From: Linderina pennispora
Lineage: Eukaryota; Kickxellomycota; Kickxellomycetes; Kickxellales; Kickxellaceae
NCBI RefSeq assembly: GCF_002104995.1
Contig: NW_024468312.1
Location: forward strand, 1-46,669
Direction: 5' to 3'
DNA: 46,669 nt
In this document: in pieces, positions 37,007 to 46,669 of the stretch
Position numbering within the stretch: position 1 is the first letter of the stretch
Layout: the number at the start of each line of letters is the position of its first letter
Notes under the pieces: generated by a model
The model's input: only the letters and a program-made list of their open reading frames with translations
What the model was told of the DNA's origin: nothing
The model's database searches: none
Translations under genes and position numbers: made by a program

Positions 37007-38572
37007 ATGAGCTTTTCGACAGTCAATTCCAGTCGTCTCCTGCGCAGGTGCGCTGTTCTGGGCAAGGCAAGTGCGAGAGAGATTGTTTGTTGAACAACTG
37101 CCTTTTCTTTTCCAGCGAGAGTCTAGACTAAACAGTATGCGGGGACCTGTAGAGAGGAGCTGTTCCTATGATCTCGTCGCAGGTCCGGTGGGAAAGTACT
37201 GGGCCGTCAGTGGAGAGCAGCAGCAGCACCAGCAGCACCAGCAAGGCCAGCATTGACGACGTTCTGCTGATGCGCAAGCAGCAGGTACGAGCCAGCAGCA
37301 AATTCACATGATAAGCACAGGCCCTATCAGAAAATACCAAGGGGCCACTGAGATCAACGAGCGCGGGACTTCTAGCTGAGATTAATAATCCGCGTTATCT
37401 TTTTTTAGATGGCTCAGGGTGGTGTGAGCACGATACAGCGCATGGCAGAAGAAAAGCGCGCAGGCACGCAGCAACAGCAGCAACAGCAGCAACAGCAGTG
37501 GGCGGCAGAGACGCAGCGGGCGCCGGCGTCGACGGGTATTCTGACATCAGCGGAGGAAAGGCAGCTGGGCACAATGCGGATTGCCCAGGCGGAGATTAAG
37601 GAGCAGTTGCAAGGGGTGCTCCGTCAGTTCGATGCGCCGATCCGGTATGCGTTTGCGTATGGCTCGGGAGTGTACAAGCAGGCAGGATACAGCGGGCAGA
37701 GCAAGCCGATGATTGATCTGGTGTTTGCGGTGAGCCACCCGGACCACTGGCATGCGCTGAACATCGCGCAGAACCGGTCGCACTACTCGTTCATGGGCTC
37801 GCTGGGCGCCGACGCAGTGACGTTTGTGCAGAGCCAGATGGGCGCCGGGGTGTACTACAATCCGTTTGTGGAGATCAACGGCGTGGTGATCAAGTACGGC
37901 GTGGTGTCGATGGACACGCTGAGCAGCGACCTGCTGAACTGGGATTCGCTGTACCTGGCCGGGCGCATGCACAAGCCGACGCTGACGCTGCGGCGGGACC
38001 CGCTGATGCGGATCTCGAAGCAGGTGAATCTGACGCACGCAATGCGGGCGGCGCTGCTGATGCTGCCCAAGAACTTCTCGTCGCGCGAGCTGTTCCACGC
38101 AATCGCATCGCTCTCGTTCTCGGGGGACTTCCGCATGCGCGTGGGCGGCGAGAACCCAAACAAGGTCGGCAATATTGTCGATGCGCAGCTGCCGCTGTTC
38201 AAGTCGCGGTACGCCAGCATCATCGAGGGCCTGCCGAACCTCGAGTTCATCGGGCAGGATCTGCTGCAGCAGGACATGGGTCCCAGCGCGCGTGCGGCTA
38301 TGGTGCGCAAGATGCCGAACCGGTTCTATGCTGGGCTGGTGCGCCAGGGGAAGAAGGCCGGAGTCAGGCTGCCGCCGGGCTTTGGCGCCGAGGTCGTCAA
38401 CACGGAGAAGCTGGTGGCAGTCGACCAGATCGCTGATATCGCAAAGAAGGCTGTCGAGGGCATTGTGGCGAGGCCGGCGCTGACGCAGTCGCTCAAGGGT
38501 GTGCTGTCGTCGGGCGTGGCCAAGTCGCTGACGTACATGCAGGCCAAGAACGAAAAGTCCAAACAGGCATAG
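37007..38572 (+). CDS. TAM41: Mitochondrial CDP-DAG synthase Tam41, three exons
   Basis: Makes CDP-diacylglycerol from phosphatidic acid and CTP on the matrix side of the mitochondrial inner membrane, the first step of cardiolipin synthesis. Exons: 37007-37066, 37183-37284 and 37409-38572, all phase 0, 441 aa. Exon 1 encodes a presequence-like MSFSTVNSSRLLRRCAVLGK. Intron 1 has a GC donor (AAG|GCAAGT) and CAG acceptor; intron 2 is GTACGA...TTTTTTTAG. A ten-Gln run follows near residue 75. Catalytic-domain marks: YAFAYGSGVYKQAGY (nucleotidyltransferase GSG loop), then PMIDLVFAVSHPDHWH with the catalytic Asp, NRSHYSF, YYNPFVEINGVVIKYGVVS, NWDSLYLAGRMHKPT and LPKNFSSRELFHAIASLSFSG. The ATG at 37409 would remove the targeting sequence, so the spliced start is preferred. 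Converges with the EMP70-family gene, 84 bp apart. Confidence 0.92.
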
Positions 38573-38656
38573 AGCGGAACATACGCGTGTAATTGAGACA
38601 AAAATAAAAAGAGAAAAAACAAGGGACTGACAATGTCTAGAGTGTGTATGCTGGGC

Positions 38657-40518
38657 CTACGACAGCTTGACGAGGCGGTAGATGCGGCGAATAAAGAAGT
38701 AGGCGGCAAAGAAGCCCATGGAGCCAGTGCACAGCGCGTACGCAGTCGCAATTAGCAGCGACTGCACAAAAAAGGTCAGTGTCGGCACAAAGCCGCCCAC
38801 GCCAGGCATGCCCGCACGCACCCGCGAGAAGTAGTAGAAGATCGAGTAGGCCAGGATATAGATGGCCGAGCTGGCGCCGTAGGCAAAGGCACGCCACCAC
38901 CACTGGTGCACTCCGGCATTGAGCGCCATCCAGACCATGATGATGGTGGTCTCGCAGACTGTCACCGCCAGGATCAGCCCCACGATCAGCGCAAACCCGT
39001 ATTCGTAGTAGAACGAGTCCTGCCAGATGGACTTGAGCACAAAGAACAGCTCGATGAAGATGACAGCGAACGGCAGCGCGCCAGCCAGCAGCATGCTGGG
39101 CACCGGCTGCAGGTACGTGGGGATCGGCGGCACGGGGCGGGGGATCGGGTTGGTGCGAGCCGGCTCCGAGTACGGCTTGCGGCGGAAGCCGAACCACGCG
39201 CCCAGCAGCGTCAGCGGCAGCTCCACGCAGAGCCACAGCGCCAGCAGCAGCAGAATGGTGCTGAAAGGCATGGCTGCCGACGAGGCGCGGTACCACAGGA
39301 ACAAGTTGAGGAACAGCGAAGTACCGATCAGCATGCCCGGGACCAGCGCAGCCGTCATGACTGCGTTCTTGAACCAATTGCTGCCACCCCACGTGCGGTA
39401 CAGGTGGCTGCTGTAGTAGCCGGCGGCTGCACCGGTCAGCAGGAACCACACAATGCCCGTAGTCAGCAGCCCGCCGCGGTACGACGGGCTCAGCACACCT
39501 AGCAGCCCGAAGCCCGTGGTGACGATGAACGTATACATCACCTGCACCGCCGCCCCCAGCAACGGCGCCAGCAGCCCGCCGTATGCCGGTGCGCGGAACA
39601 CATCGCCATGCAGCAGCTTCCATCCCGACGTCTCCTCGATGTCATGGAAGTCGTCGGTGGCCACCAGATCGCGATTAAGCATGCGCATCAGAATCACCGC
39701 CACCACGCCTGTCAGCAGCAGGATGATCACTGCCGAGTTGAAGATCGAGTACCAGTGCACCTGCGGATCCGACGTCGCCAGTACCGGTCCCACCGGTGCG
39801 TCCAGTGCACTGCCGGGTCCTCGATCCACCGCACCGAGTACGAGTACGTGATCGTCTGCGCGCGCCGCTCGCCCACCACCAGCGGCGGCAGTGCGCTGGT
39901 CGCGTTGAGATTCGGGCACGACGACGATGAGTTCTGGATCGACCGCGGGTACACCTCGAATCCGACGATGCGCCGTGCCTCGCCGCGCTTCTCGTACAGA
40001 ATGTGCATTGTCATGTGGTTGTTGAGGTGCGCTATCTGCCGCCCCCGATCGTACGAACCGATCCTGAACCCGGGCTCGTATTCCTTGCGCTGCTTGTCCT
40101 TGGCCGACACATACGTGGTCGCCCCAGGCAGCTTGTCGACAATCCACTCCACCAGATAGTCCTGCTCCACGAACCGCCCCGCTGCTGCGTCTGCGTCGGC
40201 ACTCAGGAACTTTGTGCAGAGCACTTGGCACGGCACGTCCTGCCCCATCGTCAGCACGTAGTCCGACGAAGCAATGCGGTCGCCACGCAGCACCTCGCCC
40301 ACGTTGAGCCACGGCCGCTGGATGTCGTTGGGCTTGCACACAAACGGCAGGTCGTAGTATGCAAACGGCAGCGGCACATGCTCTGAGAACACCCGGTTGA
40401 CATTCAGCGGCACCCGCTCGCCCGCCTTGAACGACCGCGGGCCCATTGACGGAATGTAGAACCCCTGCGCGCCTGCCACCAGCGCGGCTGCTCCTAGTAG
40501 TGCGTGTAGTGGCCTCAT
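38657..40518 (-). CDS. TM9SF/Emp70 nonaspanin, one frame break
   Basis: Nine-TM protein of Golgi/endosomes involved in sorting membrane proteins. Starts at 40518 with signal peptide MRPLHALLGAAALVAGAQG, then the luminal domain (YIPSMGPRSFKAGERVPLNVN, PFAYYDLPFVCKP, GDRIASSDY). The frame breaks at about 39780: upstream it reads SVRWIEDPAVHWTHRWDRY, and downstream the next frame reads LATSDPQVHWYSIFNSAVII. These abut exactly if one base is missing (a CC reduced to C on the minus strand). The C-terminal half is complete: MRMLNRDL, WKLLHGDVFRAP, RTWGGSNWFKNA, YEYGFALIVGLI, GFFAAYFFIRRIYRLVKLS. Corrected length is 620 aa, the usual size. It is either a very recent null allele or a sequence error; the rest of the frame has no decay. 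Confidence 0.9.
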
Positions 40519-40770
40519 CAAGAATGTATGTGCAAATTGGAATCGACGCAATGAAAGCTGGAAAGACAGTTCCCTGCCGCCAGCACGCCCCGTGCTATAC
40601 CGCCAGCCCTTTTCTCGCGCCTGAACCTGCTGCCCAATCCAGCACGGCCCAGGCTCACCAGGCCCTGTGCCAAGCCTTTCTAATCCCCTGGCGGCCACGG
40701 CGAGCTGGCCCTGCACTTCTTCTCTGCACACACCTTGTAGCTATCTATTTCCGCAACTTGCACTCAGGAA

Positions 40771-41973
40771 ATGCCCCTCAAGTCGACCGCCAAATTGACG
40801 CTCCCATTGCTCCAGAGAATGTGCCACCGGCCTCGGCCCCACCGCTGCCGCCGCCGTCATACGACGACGTCATGTCTGATATTGCCTCGGGCTCCAGTAC
40901 CGCAGCAGCCGGCCCATCAACCTCTGCTGCACCGCGCCGCCGCAACTCCACCGGCAAGGGTGGCGCCGGGCCCTTCAGCGACAACAGCATCCCTCCGAGC
41001 CCTGACAGCTCACCGCCGCTGGAAGAGAGCCAGCCGCTGATTCACCCGCAGTCATCCGCTGCGCCCAACCGCCACCCACATAATCCTGCCGAGTTGTCAT
41101 CACGCGAGTTCTTCGCCCTCGCTCGAGTACAAGCGCTCGGTCCAAGGGATACTCGTCGTCAGACCAGTGGCTCAACACCGATGTCATGGCCCTGCACCGA
41201 TTCCTCAGCGAAAGCAACGAGCGCCCACGGGTGTCTGTCGAAGTGGTCGGTAAGTAGCCTTGGCCGCATCTCGTCGGTTCGGTGCCAAGGCGATACGTGA
41301 TTTTTGCACATGATTTGCTAACACCATTCCTCCACTCATTAATTTCCACATTGCAGGCTCGGCATATGGAGGACCGTGTTGTGAGCGCACCTACAACGAG
41401 AATGGCCAAACACGCCACGAATCACACACCCACCAAGACCGCATCGTCGACTTCAAGTTCACCCTCGAGCTGACTCCCTACATCCACGAAAAAGGCAACC
41501 TATTCACTGCGCGCACGCCCACCGGCGAGCCCTACGACATCATGAAGGTCCTGAACGACTACGTCAAGGCCGAGAATATCCTGAAGGAGCTGCGGGTCCA
41601 AAAGAAGGTCATCTGGGACTACGACCTGGTGCGCAGAGAGCTGACCGAGTACATTAAATCCGTCGGCTACCCGCACTCGGTCGCTGTCTCGTTCCCCATG
41701 GAGCACGACCGCATCGTTGTCAAGTCGCACAGTGATGTTGCTCGCGTCTGGCGCCACCCCGTCACCTCCTTCCTCTGCTTCATCACCTGCGCCTGCCTAG
41801 TCGGCTGGCCCATCCAGTACTTTGCCACCCGCCGGTGGAAGAACAAGATCATGTCTGACTTTGTTGTCGTCGCCAGTCCCAGAGACTTTGTCGCCCGCAA
41901 CCACGAGTTTATCCGGAACCAGGTCTCGTGGAGTACGCGCCCGTACCCGTTCCCCATGCCCAGCTCGTGCTGA
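40771..41973 (+). CDS. Unknown single-TM protein with PPxY motif, frame breaks
   Basis: No family named. The exon border is clear: intron 41250-41356 (GTAAGT...CACATTGCAG, 107 nt) joins SVEVVG to SAYGGPCCERTYNEN. Exon 2 continues through HTHQDRIVDFKFTLELTPYI, YDIMKVLNDYVKAENILKEL, one hydrophobic segment (SFLCFITCACLVGWPIQYF) and ends in SWSTRPYPFPMPSSC. Exon 1 is Pro/Ser-rich with PPPSYDDV (a PPxY, WW-domain ligand), ending SDQWLNTDVMALHRFLSESN. Two single-base breaks are needed: near 40790 (frame of the ATG at 40771 to the frame of IDAPIAPENVPP) and near 41122. Without the first, an ATG at 40872 or 40524 could start. The layout (cytosolic PPxY tail, one membrane anchor) recalls ubiquitin-ligase adaptors, but this is inference. 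Confidence 0.6.
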
Positions 41974-42271
41974 TACACACCAACCGACACCTCTCCCTTT
42001 TCGATTCATGTACTTCTTGGCAATATGCTATCTAAATTCTAACCGGTACCTCTCCGGACCTTCGGTTCATGGCCAACCTCCGTAGAAGCGAGGGCTTGCC
42101 ACACTGTCGATCCAGCTGCGTAGTGCACATGCCAGTGCGATTTGCTTGGAACAATAAGCCCAGGCGATTTTACTGTCCAGCAGCAAGCTGCCCTCATTTT
42201 TAAACACCACCCTGCCCGTTCCTTCTCTCCTACGCTCTCCACTCATTTTCGTCATTCAGATCTTTTCAAGT
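41974..42271 (+). promoter_or_regulatory. Intergenic region before the epoxide hydrolase
   Basis: 298 bases. No coding evidence. The right end is pyrimidine-rich (CGTTCCTTCTCTCCTACGCTCTCC), leader-like, before the ATG at 42272. Confidence 0.35.
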
Positions 42272-43305
42272 ATGGACCCCCTCAACCCCGCATCGTTCAG
42301 CCACAGGTTTGCCCGTCAACGGCATCAACCTGCACTATGTCGACGAGGGCTCCGGTCCCAAAACAGTAATTTGCGTCCACGGCTTCCCGGACCTCTGGTA
42401 CGGCTGGCGCTACCAGATTCCCTATCTGGTCAAACTCGGGTACCGCGTGATTGTGCCTGATGTGCGCGGCTACGGCCAGACTGACGCACCGGCGGGGATT
42501 GCCAGCTACACGTCCAAGACCATTGTCAAGGACTTGGTCGGCCTGCTCGACGTTCTGAATATCGCGATGCCGTGTGGGTAGGCCACGATTGGGGAGCATG
42601 GATGGTCTGGCGCGCTGCTCTCTGGCACCCTGAGCGGGTGCGTGCTGTAGCCGCATATTGTATCGTATACACCGACCATGCCCACGCACATCCCTTGGAG
42701 CAGGTCGCCAAGCGCCGCCCGAACTGGAAGTACCAAGTCTATTTCAGCAAAGAGTCAACAACTGCAAAGCTCAATGCCGAAATCCCACTGTTTCTCACCA
42801 CCATTTTGCGGTCGCACAAGGATGCCATGTATACGTCGGTCTTTAGCGAGTCTGTACCCATTGACAAGCGCACTATTGCTGATGCCCGAGGTGCTCAGCG
42901 CAGCGAAATGCTGGCGGAGTCTGAGCTTGGATACCACATCAGCGAGTACCAGCGCCATGGAATGGAGGGGCCGCTCAACTACTACCGCGTGCATGAGCTG
43001 AACTGGCAGGAAGAAAGCAGCGCTGGTTTCAAACTTGATAGGATCCACAAGCCGTGCTAATGGTTACTGCCGGCAAGGATAAGGCGTTGCCAGCTGCGTG
43101 GACCAAGGACATGGACAAATATATCCCAAACCTCATGCGAGTCCATATCGAGGATTCGGGACATTGGATCATGATTGAGCAGAAAGAGTTGGCAAACAAA
43201 GCTCTTGGAAAATTCCTGGCCACGCTGGATCACACCAGTGCTAAGTTTAGTTGCCAGTATATTCGATGTCAGCGCCTGCCACATACGCTGTCATCAAGCA
43301 AGTAG
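42272..43305 (+). pseudogene. Epoxide-hydrolase-like alpha/beta hydrolase, three frame breaks
   Basis: Family of soluble epoxide hydrolases that open epoxides to diols in the cytosol. The catalytic set is present across frames: GINLHYVDEGSG, oxyanion motif HGFPDLWYGWRYQIPYL, GYGQTDAP, nucleophile motif WVGHDWGAWMVWRAAL (Asp after GH), cap with MEGPLNYYR (epoxide-polarising Tyr), and after the last break VTAGKDKALPAAW with the acid Asp and DSGHWIMIEQ with the catalytic His. Frame breaks lie near 42303 (after SFSH; +1 or -2), near 42566 (LNI|DAVWVGH, one base short) and near 43054 (IHKP|LMVTAG, one base short). Every motif is intact apart from these breaks, which is unlike old decay. It is therefore either a very recent pseudogene or an intact gene with consensus errors. 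Confidence 0.8.
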
Positions 43306-43656
43306 TGGTTTCAAAGTAGAAATTAACCTTGTCTAGTCATTTTGAGACATGAGCTGCATCCCAAAGCGCCTACTACTGTTTATTTGGCAGTAGTATGTTG
43401 TGCTTCTGGTGACAAGCTTGTCGCTAACCCAAGGGAAGCACCAAGACAAACGTACTCTCGAGAACTGCTGGTTGGATGTCATAATGCTAGTGACGATGCG
43501 GAGTAGGCGTGTCACATATACAAGAACTAGCAGTGTCCTCACGTCTATCAGAATCGCAAAGAGTCATGATCGGTTCCAATGTCTCTTTTACCTCTGCAGT
43601 TGTATACACTGCAGAGCTGACATTCTAACAGGACATGCTTGTTGACATTGTGGAAC
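43306..43656. other. Intergenic stretch before IR2 copy B
   Basis: 350 bases between the hydrolase stop and the IR2 copy B edge. Frames are short. A CTCTGCAGTTGTATACACTGCAGAG inverted repeat (about 43593-43617) forms a possible hairpin. Nothing else is recognised. Confidence 0.4.
43593..43617. repeat. Short perfect inverted repeat
   Basis: CTCTGCAGT and ACTGCAGAG separated by a seven-base TGTATAC spacer, a strong potential hairpin 40 bases from the IR2 copy B edge. It may serve as a 3'-end structure or a breakpoint-associated feature; no direct evidence for either. Confidence 0.55.
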
Positions 43657-44436
43657 ACGGAGCCCATGAGGCATAGCTGCTAACCGCTAGAGGTGCAGTG
43701 CTTGCAGCTGACGAAGGTGTCTTATAGCCAGATCCAGGGACATAGACAGCAGGGCCAGGAATCGGGTATGAAGTGAAGTTTTTGTTACGGGCAGAGTACT
43801 TGGACTCGTTCGATGCCTGGTACGCCTTGGTGATGTCGTAGCCTTTGGGCCCAACACTGCCGCCACCAGTAACCGAGATGTGCGCACAGTTGACAAACAA
43901 TGAGTCGGCGTTGCCCTTGAAAGTCGGGCATATGAATTCTCCACGCACAATGTAATCGCCATCCTTGATATCGGCAGAGATTGTGAAATTGACCTTGCCT
44001 CCGCCTTCATGGATCTGATCCATGCACCACTTGTTGGTGTTGCGTTGTAGCCCTACTCGAATACCTTGAACCACGAGGCACCAAGTCCGTTTGTCGAGGC
44101 AGGAACCATGTTCACAGTACAGGCACATTTGTGGCCATGGCTGATGTACGGATCAGACGGGCTGTCCTTATTGAGATGCCACTCGAAGACTGTGTCGGAG
44201 CCAGCCTTTGCAGCGCAGGTCTTCGCAGCAGTGGAATTGAGATTGTTGATGCCGCAAATCATCCCCTGGGTTCTGTCGTTTACCACATACCAGTTCCTGC
44301 TGCTGGCATTCCAGTACCGGCGGATGCAGGTGCCTTCAGACTTGCGCTCGCCGTTGAAGATGTCATAGCTGAGATAGGTGTGTGCCATGACAGCAGACGC
44401 GAGAGTGAGGGAGGAGAAGAAGGTGAATAACCCCAT
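43657..44436 (-). pseudogene. AA16/AA9-type LPMO pseudogene (IR2 copy B)
   Basis: Second copy of the LPMO. From ATG at 44436: signal peptide MGLFTFFSSLTLASAVMA, then the mature N-terminal His (HTYLSYD). Codons 1-127 are open and end at the same TAG as copy A (44053-44055). Of 127 residues 17 differ from copy A, and 17 of 24 base changes are amino-acid changing, close to the neutral expectation. Active-site neighbours changed: the second-His motif reads HGHKC instead of YDHKC. After the TAG the sequence continues with GKVNFTISADIKDGDYIVRG and FVNCAHISVTGGG, but one base is lost just past it (NTNK against ATINK) and a Cys near the end is replaced by Arg. The duplication stops before the native C-terminus, so this copy is truncated as well. 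Confidence 0.85.
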
Positions 44437-45454
44437 TGCAGCAGAATAGATCCTTGGGAGCCCGGCGTTAGACGCTTGATAGTGGAGGAGTAGTTACCAG
44501 CCTTGAACCACCAAAGCGCAGTTTGTATGTGAAAGTGGGGCTGTGTTGGAAGGTTGCTAAGACAGCTGCTAATTATTGTGAGCACAGCCTGTCCTGGATC
44601 AAGACTATTTGTATAGTTGCGAGATACGGCATTCCTGGTATGGAAATGTAAAGCTTGATGTACATGGGTTTGAGCTGCCACTCAAACCGACCCAAAGAAC
44701 AACCTTGTACCATGCTGTCCTAAACCGGCTTTGATTTGCGCGTCACGCTGGAGACCCAGAAATATCTCCGACCTGCAAAGCCAGAATACTGGGTGGAGGC
44801 GTAGGTCAGCTGGCACATATTGCGCACCCGAGACGCACATGCGGACTGGCCATTGCAGGGTCGGCTTGCTTTATTTTTGGAGCGGCACATCCAAGCCAAA
44901 TGTCAACAGCACCACATTTTATATTGAAGTGCGATCTGCGCATTCGGTCAGCTACAAAGAGGTGTGCTTTCTCTTCAAGGACGACAGCCCACTCTGGATG
45001 GCAGCACTATCCCAGGTTTACTCCATGCATGACTGGTTGCATGATATAGGTGCGAATGAGAGGTGCTTCGGGAATACCTCTCGAATGAATGCGTGGACAG
45101 GGATTCGGATTTGGAATGATTCCAAGACCAGGATGGGATATTGATAGGATGCCGGCAATACGGTGGGAGCAGTGATGCAGTGTAGCGTGCAGACAAACCA
45201 AACTGCACCTCCGATAACTGCATGCTGCGTAGATGTGCTATCGTATGGTGCTGCTAGGTGCTGTGGATAAACTGTGCAAACTGATCGCAATATTCCAAAC
45301 CCGATGAATCCCCAGCGCAGGTTACGGGGCAGGCAAGTCAGGCATCCGCCTGGGTAAATGCTAGGTGCATTGGGCTGTTCATATATGCGCCAAACCTTTG
45401 CATTGGACATTGCACACTGCCTGCTTCCACTCCGCTCTGCACTCACTCGTTGCA
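44437..45454. other. Shared upstream region of the IR2 gene pair, copy B
   Basis: Inverted equivalent of 23228-24255. It includes the counterpart of the coding-looking minus-strand segments of copy A, here on the plus strand at about 44700-45050, with one-base losses that alter their frames. No independent gene is supported. Confidence 0.4.
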
Positions 45455-46608
45455 ATGGATTTTGACCAGAATAGACAGCGAGGACGACCATTTGCATTTG
45501 ATCCCAGTGGCATGCAGTCACCGCTTCCACGGAGCGCACGCCCGCTGAACCTCGGCTTTAGTGGTTCAACAGCCATTCAAAGCAACAGCAGTACGACATA
45601 TGCAAAGCCGATTCTGATGCCAACGTCTATCAGACCTGTGGGAAGCGATTATAGCAGGCAGAAGCAGGAGCGCCTCAAGCGCAAACACACCGCAAAGCAC
45701 AGGTATCAGACCCACACCACTGAATCGCAGCAGACAGGAATAAGGATTCAGTACCAGCGCCAAAGACAGCAAGCGCAAGTGGAAATAGCACTAAAGGCAA
45801 GCGAGGACTACAAAGTAATTGGCATAGGTAATCAACGCTGATAGCCATGAATAATGCTGACACGTCATGCTGCTGGGTAGACAGCAGTACAAACAACAGC
45901 GCACATGTTCAGTTGCCTGTGCAAAAGAGAACCAAGGCACAACACACCAGGTCTTGAAGCGGGCAGTCGGCAGTGTGCTTGGTGCTATCGAACAGCGACA
46001 TGAGGCTAGCCGGGTCGTGATTCGGGATTCAAGCGACGACGAGTTCAGCGGGAGCATTGACTTTCCTGACGACATCCTGCAGATGAGCCCAGGCGACTGG
46101 GTCTGTCTGATGCGTTAGCCAAGCCAACAGGGATTGCAGAGCAGGGAGCCGCAAAAACAGAGGAGCCAGAGGAGCCAGAGGAGCCAGAGGAGCCAGAGTT
46201 TGACCCAGATCTCACCCCTGCAGCTGCAATCCAGCACATCAAAGGCAAGCAGCACGCTTATGTGTCATCCAGCCACGTAACTGACCATTAATGAATACGG
46301 TGTCAATGTAGACATCCAGACCACAGTCAGCAGCTTGGCGGAGCAAGGGATTGCAATAGTCAGGTAAGCAGCGCGATTCAGCAGAAGCTACAGCCACCTG
46401 CCCCACGCATCCACCCTAACCGAGCACCAACTCCACCTGTAGCGACATGGAGACGATGCTTGCAACCTACCAGCATGCAGTGGACCAGGCAGTCGCCGCT
46501 GAGACCAAGCACAAGTCGGCGGTTCTTGCGCAGTGGGAAGAGGTCAAGAAGGACGCGCAGCACCTGCTCAGATCGGTGCGGATGACTGCATCTGCACTTG
46601 GCACTTAG
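45455..46608 (+). pseudogene. Acidic/coiled-coil gene, frameshifted (IR2 copy B)
   Basis: Counterpart of the four-exon gene at 22051-23227. It keeps the ATG and N-terminus (MDFDQNRQRGRPFAFDPSG), but near 45670 one base is missing (GAGCGCC against GAGCGGCC), shifting the frame; two bases are missing near 45730 and the first intron donor GTAAGTAATT is reduced to GTAATT. The EEP repeat is shorter (four against five), one base is lost near 46090 and another in the short candidate intron near 46300. The final exon (QHAVDQAVAAETKHKSAVLA) and the TAG at 46606-46608 are preserved. It appears non-functional as written, unless the deletions are sequence errors. Confidence 0.8.
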
Positions 46609-46669
46609 CTAGAATATGAAGGCGCAAGAGCACAGCAGCACCAGCACCAGCACCAGCACCAGCACCACA

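Larger units (their letters stand above)
43657..46669 (-). repeat. Inverted duplication IR2, copy B (at least 3.01 kb)
   Basis: Reverse complement of 21993-25036, separated from it by 18.6 kb and running into the window end. It carries the LPMO (minus) and the acidic gene (plus). Relative to copy A it shows substitutions, mostly transitions, plus many one- or two-base losses: for example near 44030 (LPMO 3' part), 44880, 45050, 45670, 45730 and 46090. The left edge is sharp at CACGG|AGCCC. Confidence 0.93.

Noticed and set aside
44731-45144. 137-codon plus-strand frame in IR2 copy B
   Set aside because: It joins two frames of copy A only through one-base deletions; its counterpart in copy A is not a single ORF.

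Overview
The window is nuclear DNA of a fungus. Evidence: genes broken by short GT-AG (and one GC-AG) introns, TATA boxes and AATAAA signals instead of operons and Shine-Dalgarno sites, fungal-type proteins (GNA1, eEF1Bgamma, sugar-porter MFS, an AA16/AA9-type LPMO, Tam41, a TM9/Emp70 protein, Cdc27/APC3, Med1), and tight convergent or divergent packing with 80-120 bp between converging 3' ends. A focadhesin-like DUF3730 protein together with this gene set points to an early-diverging lineage (Kickxellomycotina-like). That placement is inference only.

Layout. 1-8.28 kb is gene-poor, AT-richer and repeat-dominated: two inverted LTR-like repeats (about 162-535 and 7035-7406) bracket a 1.7-kb minisatellite of 69/72-bp units (1.95-3.65 kb). 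A coding-looking minus-strand frame (3523-4104) runs into the array. 8.28-18.65 kb is ordinary gene space: a hypothetical protein, a 2,199-residue focadhesin-like protein, GNA1, and a two-exon Yippee protein. 18.9-19.3 kb holds a candidate non-coding transcript with an intronic C/D-box-like RNA.

19.46-31.98 kb is bracketed by inverted repeat IR1 (about 765 bp, nearly identical). Each copy carries a TATA promoter and a 57-codon ORF. Between the copies lie a small cysteine-rich ORF, copy A of a 3-kb inverted duplication (IR2: a multi-exon acidic/coiled-coil gene plus an LPMO gene), CDC27 and MED1. 32.36-38.57 kb carries eEF1Bgamma, a sugar transporter and TAM41 (three exons, one GC-AG intron). 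38.66-43.3 kb carries the EMP70-family gene, an unknown membrane-protein gene and an epoxide-hydrolase-like gene, all with single-base frame breaks. 43.66 kb to the window end is IR2 copy B, where the acidic gene is frameshifted and the LPMO shares the premature stop of copy A.

Most genes are unrelated housekeeping functions: amino-sugar supply (GNA1), mitosis (Cdc27), transcription (Med1), translation (eEF1Bgamma), cardiolipin synthesis (Tam41), Golgi/endosome membranes (Emp70). There is no operon-like pathway. The unusual content is structural: two interleaved inverted duplications, a stop codon shared by both LPMO copies, a duplicated 57-aa ORF with its promoter, a minisatellite open in five of six frames, and a run of deletion-type frame breaks confined mainly to the right 7 kb. 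The last point may mean low consensus quality near a contig end rather than biology.
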